This document shows positions 60,747-64,000 of a DNA stretch of 64,000 nucleotides, piece by piece (position 1 is the stretch's first letter; each line of letters begins with the position of its first letter). Below the pieces are notes generated by a model, which was not told where the DNA came from, searched no databases, and saw only the letters and a program-made list of their open reading frames with translations. Both the position numbers and the translations under genes were made by a program. The DNA comes from JAPOVO01 sp026708165 (GTDB taxonomy: Bacteria > Chloroflexota > UBA11872 > VXNJ01), in the NCBI GenBank assembly GCA_965208775.1, contig OZ242360.1, positions 2,294,001 through 2,358,000 of the forward strand, given 5' to 3'.

Positions 60747-61537
60747 ACCGGCTTTCGCGGATTTTCGAGCGTGCGGCCGAGGACGAGCGGCTGGTCGTCA
60801 GCATCTTTCTGACCATCGGCCATCCGAGCGTTTCGGAGTCGCGGGAGCTCACGCTCGCGGCCATTGAATCGGGCGCGGAAATCATCGAGCTGGGAGTGCC
60901 GTTCTCCGACCCCCTTGCGGACGGAGCGACCATACAAGCGTCGTCATACAAGGCGCTTCAGCAGGGCGTGACAATGCGGGACTGCCTGGAGGTGGCGGCG
61001 GCGGTGCGGAGCGAATCCGACGCGGCTCTGCTATTGATGGGATACACAAATCCGTTTCTGGCATACGGTCTTGAAAACCTGGTGAGGGATGCGACCGAAG
61101 CGGGAGTTGACGGGCTGATAGTTCCAGACCTTCCTCCCGACGAAGCCGGCGAGTTCGAGCGGGCTCTGCAAGACTGCGATCTGAGCATGGTCTACCTGGT
61201 CGCCCCGACGACCAACGAAAGCCGACTGAAGACCGTGGCGAGTCATGCCGACGGTTTTCTGTATTGCGTTTCGCTTACCGGCACGACCGGGGGAGAGCAG
61301 ATTGGGCAGGGCGTGGGCGATTTCCTGGCCCGAGTTCGCCGCGAAACGTCGATTCCGCTGGTAGTTGGATTCGGAATCTCGCGCCCGGACCACATCGCGT
61401 CGCTTCGGGGTAAAGCGAATGGCGCGATCATCGGCGGCAGGTTCGTTCGCTTGATCGAGGAGGCGTCCGACGACGAGCGCCTGGACGCGGCGCGCTCGTA
61501 CGTCGAATCGATGGTGGAGGCTGCCAGCGGGAAATGA
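60743..61537 (+). CDS. trpA: Tryptophan synthase alpha chain
   Basis: This 264-residue TIM-barrel protein has the catalytic Glu in IIELGVPFSDPLADG and the second acid in the same block, YTNPF in MGYTNPFLAYG, GLIVPDLPPDEAG and VGFGISRPDH. The N-terminal motif, usually YxTAGDP, reads FLTIGHPS. It splits indole glycerol phosphate into indole, which is channelled to TrpB. The start is a TTG that shares TTGA with the trpB stop. The stop overlaps the next gene by four bases (ATGA). Confidence 0.95.
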   Translation: MNRLSRIFERAAEDERLVVSIFLTIGHPSVSESRELTLAAIESGAEIIELGVPFSDPLADGATIQASSYKALQQGVTMRDCLEVAAAVRSESDAALLLMGYTNPFLAYGLENLVRDATEAGVDGLIVPDLPPDEAGEFERALQDCDLSMVYLVAPTTNESRLKTVASHADGFLYCVSLTGTTGGEQIGQGVGDFLARVRRETSIPLVVGFGISRPDHIASLRGKANGAIIGGRFVRLIEEASDDERLDAARSYVESMVEAASGK

Positions 61538-62415
61538 AGGCCGCCCTAGCGCTGATGGGCGCGGCGGTTCTCGGTTACCTAGCGATCACCGTCCGCTCCG
61601 CCTTCAACCTGATAACGCCGAAACGAGAGTATGAGCCGGAGGGATACCAGCCGGCAGAGGTCTCGTTCGAGCGGGTGACCTTTCACAACCGCGCCGGACT
61701 GCGGCTCGCCGGCTGGACCGGAATCCGCGAGCGAGCGAAGGGCACGATTGTCTTGTGTCATGGCGCGTGGACCAATCATCGCGAGATGGAGTCGCGGGCG
61801 GAGGCGCTGTGGAATCGTGGGTTTTCGGTCATGACGTTCGATTGTCAGGGCTGCGGGGAGAGCGGAGGAAGGTATACGAGCCTGGGGCTTCGAGAGGCTG
61901 ACGACCTCGTTGCGGCGGTCGATTATCTGGACGCTCAGGGCCATCCCGGCCCTGTGGGAGTGCTTGGCAACTCGATGGGTGGCGCGGTAGCAATAATCGC
62001 GGCGGGGCGTGATGAACGTATCAAGGCCGTCGTGACCGACGGCGCGTTTGCGTCGGCAGGGAGAGACTTCGTGGGATATGCCTTCCGGGGCGTATCCGGC
62101 CTTTCGCCGACTCTCTTTCAGGATGCGGTGGTGATGATGAGCGAGTCGGTTTCGGGCGCACGACTTGATCGAGTCAGGCCAGTTGCGTCAATCGGAAGGA
62201 TCGCGCCGCGTCCGGTGATGCTGATTCACGGCACGGACGACGCGATGATTCGGGTGGCAGAAGCCCATACGCTGTATGCGGCGGCGGGCGAGCCGAAGAC
62301 GCTCTGGATAGTCCCCGACTGCGAGCACGTCCAGTCGTTTCATCTTCATAGGGAGGAGTATCTGGGGCGGGTTGAGGAGTTCTTCATGAGGGCGTTTTCC
62401 GCGACGCGCGAATAG
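61534..62415 (+). CDS. Alpha/beta hydrolase with N-terminal membrane anchor
   Basis: This 293-residue protein begins with a hydrophobic stretch (about residues 3-25), then an alpha/beta hydrolase: IVLCHGAWTNHREM, MTFDCQGCGESGG, nucleophile elbow LGNSMGGAVA, acid in IHGTDDAMI and His in CEHVQSFHLH. It resembles the BAAT/serine hydrolase group acting on esters or amides of unknown type. Its ATG overlaps the trpA stop, so it is the final gene of the trp transcript. A terminator follows four bases after its stop. Confidence 0.87.
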   Translation: MKAALALMGAAVLGYLAITVRSAFNLITPKREYEPEGYQPAEVSFERVTFHNRAGLRLAGWTGIRERAKGTIVLCHGAWTNHREMESRAEALWNRGFSVMTFDCQGCGESGGRYTSLGLREADDLVAAVDYLDAQGHPGPVGVLGNSMGGAVAIIAAGRDERIKAVVTDGAFASAGRDFVGYAFRGVSGLSPTLFQDAVVMMSESVSGARLDRVRPVASIGRIAPRPVMLIHGTDDAMIRVAEAHTLYAAAGEPKTLWIVPDCEHVQSFHLHREEYLGRVEEFFMRAFSATRE

Positions 62416-62418
62416 TCC

Positions 62419-62445
62419 AGCGACGGTACCCGTCGTTGTTTCTTT
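62419..62445 (+). terminator. Probable terminator of the trp operon
   Basis: An 8-bp stem, 62419-62426 with 62430-62437 (one G-T), with a three-base loop, is followed by GTTTCTTT. The T run is imperfect. Confidence 0.65.
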
Positions 62446-62454
62446 GAGGTCGGG

Positions 62455-63168
62455 CTAGCGCGCGGTGGAGGATGGGCAGAGGTCGCTGAGAGTGCAGCGG
62501 TCGCAGGCGGGTTTGCGGGCCTCGCAGACGCGCCGCCCGTGCCAGATGATGGAGTGTCCCGCGAAAATCCACTCCTCTTGTGGGAGCAGGTCCATCAAGT
62601 CTTGCTCGATCTTCTCGGGGGCCTTCTGGCGGCTGAGGTCGAGCCGGTGGCTCAGCCGGTTGACGTGGGTGTCGACGGTGACCCCGCACGCGATACCGAA
62701 GGCGGTGCCGAGGACTACGTTGGCGGTCTTGCGCGCCACGCCGCGGAGCGTAAGCAGGTCATCCATGTTTGCGGGCATTTCGCCGCCGAAGTTCTGGACA
62801 ATGGCGGCGGCGGCTTCCCTGACCGCCCGCGCCTTGTTTCGGTAGAAGCCCGTGCGCCGCACCATCTCCTCCATGTCCTCTTGCGGCGCTTCGGCCATCG
62901 ACTCGATGGTCGGGTAGCGGGCGAAAAGGGCGGGAGTCTCCATGTTCACACGCACGTCGGTGCTCTGGGCGGAGAGGATGGTGGCCACGAGAAGCTCCCA
63001 TGGAGTCGAGTAACTCAGCTCGCAGTCGGCGTCGGGGTATTCGTGATGCAGGCGGGCGACGATCTCGTTCGCGCGTTCGCGGCGTTTGGACTTGCTCTCG
63101 CGCCGGCGGCGGACTTTAAATGACTTTCTCTTAGTCGACGTTTTTTTTCGAGTTTTCGATGCGGCCAT
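62455..63168 (-). CDS. nth: Endonuclease III
   Basis: This 237-residue base-excision repair enzyme has the helix-hairpin-helix LRGVARKTANVVL with catalytic Lys, the catalytic Asp in VDTHVNRLSHRL and the C-terminal [4Fe-4S] cysteines CEARKPACDRCTLSDLC (C-x6-C-x2-C-x5-C). It removes oxidised pyrimidines and nicks at abasic sites. The first 33 residues are extremely rich in Lys and Arg and are not part of the usual E. coli Nth; similar basic tails occur in some mycobacterial and thermophile relatives. The gene converges with the trp operon. Confidence 0.95.
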   Translation of the reverse strand: MAASKTRKKTSTKRKSFKVRRRRESKSKRRERANEIVARLHHEYPDADCELSYSTPWELLVATILSAQSTDVRVNMETPALFARYPTIESMAEAPQEDMEEMVRRTGFYRNKARAVREAAAAIVQNFGGEMPANMDDLLTLRGVARKTANVVLGTAFGIACGVTVDTHVNRLSHRLDLSRQKAPEKIEQDLMDLLPQEEWIFAGHSIIWHGRRVCEARKPACDRCTLSDLCPSSTAR

Positions 63169-63375
63169 TCTCGCCTCCCGGAGCCGCGGCTTGTACGCGC
63201 TCGCCCGCCGCTACAGCTTAACCACGTCCGGCAGCCGGTCGCGATTGGATATATTCGGACTTGCGCGGAGCGGGCGGTCGAAATGGCGAGCGGGCGAGTT
63301 CATCTATGGACGCGGCACCTGGATGTGCAATCCTATTGATTCCATACACGCGAGGTTTGACCAGAGGAGGCCGAC

Positions 63376-64000
63376 TTGGCTTGGGATTTCGAAGCTGTGG
63401 CGGGTCCGTATACGTTCACCGAAGGTCCGGTGTGGACCGGCGAGGCCGTGCTGTTTACGGACATGTACAACCACCGGGTGATGCGCTACGAACCCGCTAC
63501 GGGAAAGACGACCGTGCATCACACAGGCACGAATCAGGGCAACGGCCTGATGTGGAGCCTTCGTGGATTTCTCTATTGCTGCGAGATGATCGGACGCCGC
63601 GTATCGAACTACGGGGCAGACGGTTCGCTGGAAGTGATCGCGGACCGATTCGAGGGCAAGCGATTGAACAGTCCCAACGACCTGATTATGGACTCGGTGG
63701 GACGGATCTGGTTCACCGACCCCCGCTACGGCGAGGACAGGGATGACATGGAACTGGACCACGAGTCGGTCTATCGACTCACGCGGGTTCCCGAGGGCCA
63801 TTGGGAGATCGAGCGGATGACGTTCGATACGACGCGCCCGAATGGGCTGCTGCTCTCGCTGGACGAGAGGACGCTGTACGTCGCGCAGAGCGACTACGGA
63901 GAAGGCCGCAAGCGCGAGCTGCGGGCCTATCCGGTGCTGGACGACGGCACTTTGGGGCAATTTCGGGTGATGCACAACTTCGTGCCCGCGCGCGGAATCG
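63376..64000 (+). CDS. SMP-30/gluconolactonase-like beta-propeller protein (3' truncated by window edge)
   Basis: The frame runs off the right edge with 208 residues visible. A TTG at 63376 is the start, five bases after AGAGGAGG (63363-63370). The visible part has the SMP-30/gluconolactonase pattern: FTEGPVWTGEAVLFTDM with the metal Glu, GTNQGNGLMWS, the metal Asn in KRLNSPNDLIMDSVGRIWFTDPRYG and the RPNGLLLSLDERTLYVAQS blade. Members hydrolyse sugar lactones and related esters with a divalent metal. Cytosolic as far as seen; no signal peptide. Confidence 0.9.
   Translation, partial: MAWDFEAVAGPYTFTEGPVWTGEAVLFTDMYNHRVMRYEPATGKTTVHHTGTNQGNGLMWSLRGFLYCCEMIGRRVSNYGADGSLEVIADRFEGKRLNSPNDLIMDSVGRIWFTDPRYGEDRDDMELDHESVYRLTRVPEGHWEIERMTFDTTRPNGLLLSLDERTLYVAQSDYGEGRKRELRAYPVLDDGTLGQFRVMHNFVPARGI

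Overview
The window is a gene-dense, GC-rich bacterial chromosome segment, probably from a metagenome-like genome. Several features point to a Chloroflexota lineage, possibly Dehalococcoidia/SAR202-like: a MurT/GatD pair for lipid II amidation, a complete hopanoid operon, an enolase-superfamily dehydratase, a creatinase-like M24 protein, a K+-independent membrane pyrophosphatase, an HspR-type operator and a Trp T-box. This placement is inference from gene content; there is no rRNA in the window. Both window edges cut genes: a copper ATPase at the left and an SMP-30/gluconolactonase at the right.

Layout. 1-2.2 kb: copper P-type ATPase and a membrane-anchored TlpA-like thioredoxin. 2.3-5.4 kb: TPP riboswitch with an intrinsic terminator controlling a thiamine-binding protein and a ThiX-ThiY-ThiZ type importer. 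5.5-6.2 kb: small heat-shock gene with a sigma-70 promoter overlapped by an HspR (HAIR) operator. 6.3-9.2 kb: cupin, sulfatase-like hydrolase, SDR. 9.5-16.2 kb: hopanoid operon hpnC-hpnD-hpnE-shc-hpnG-hpnH, running from farnesyl diphosphate to ribosylhopane. 17.2-18.5 kb: lysA. 18.7-23.3 kb (minus strand): a four-gene redox module (flavin/FeS oxidoreductase, cytochrome b, Rieske-fold protein, cytochrome c) in which several canonical cofactor-binding residues are missing. 24.4-26.5 kb: gatD-murT. 27.7 kb: tRNA-Pro(CGG). 30-32.6 kb: ECF sigma factor overlapping a membrane-anchored vWA protein. 33-41 kb: metallophosphoesterases, an AlkZ-like protein, a nucleotidyltransferase and an enolase-superfamily enzyme. 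41-46 kb (minus strand): uppP, hppA and hisC, preceded by about 1 kb of repeat-rich non-coding DNA. 46.3-51.5 kb: an SbcD-fold protein with an eroded active site paired with a membrane-spanning SbcC/YhaN-like ATPase, a small membrane protein and a methyltransferase. 51.9-53.1 kb: class I aminotransferase. 53.4-62.4 kb: T-box-controlled trp operon (trpEGDCF, an inserted lipoprotein gene, trpBA, a hydrolase). 62.5 kb to the end: nth and the gluconolactonase-like gene.

The strongest lead for an undescribed system is the 18.7-23.3 kb redox module. Its Rieske protein has lost three of four [2Fe-2S] ligands yet keeps both disulfide cysteines, its cytochrome b lacks one axial heme histidine, and its flavoprotein has an altered NAD(P)-binding glycine motif. 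Secondary leads are the SbcD/YhaN-like pair, the lipoprotein inside the trp operon, three genes that seem to lack ATG/GTG/TTG starts (CTG or ATA instead), and at least three families of intergenic repeats. All motif statements come from reading the sequence; no database search or structure prediction was run.
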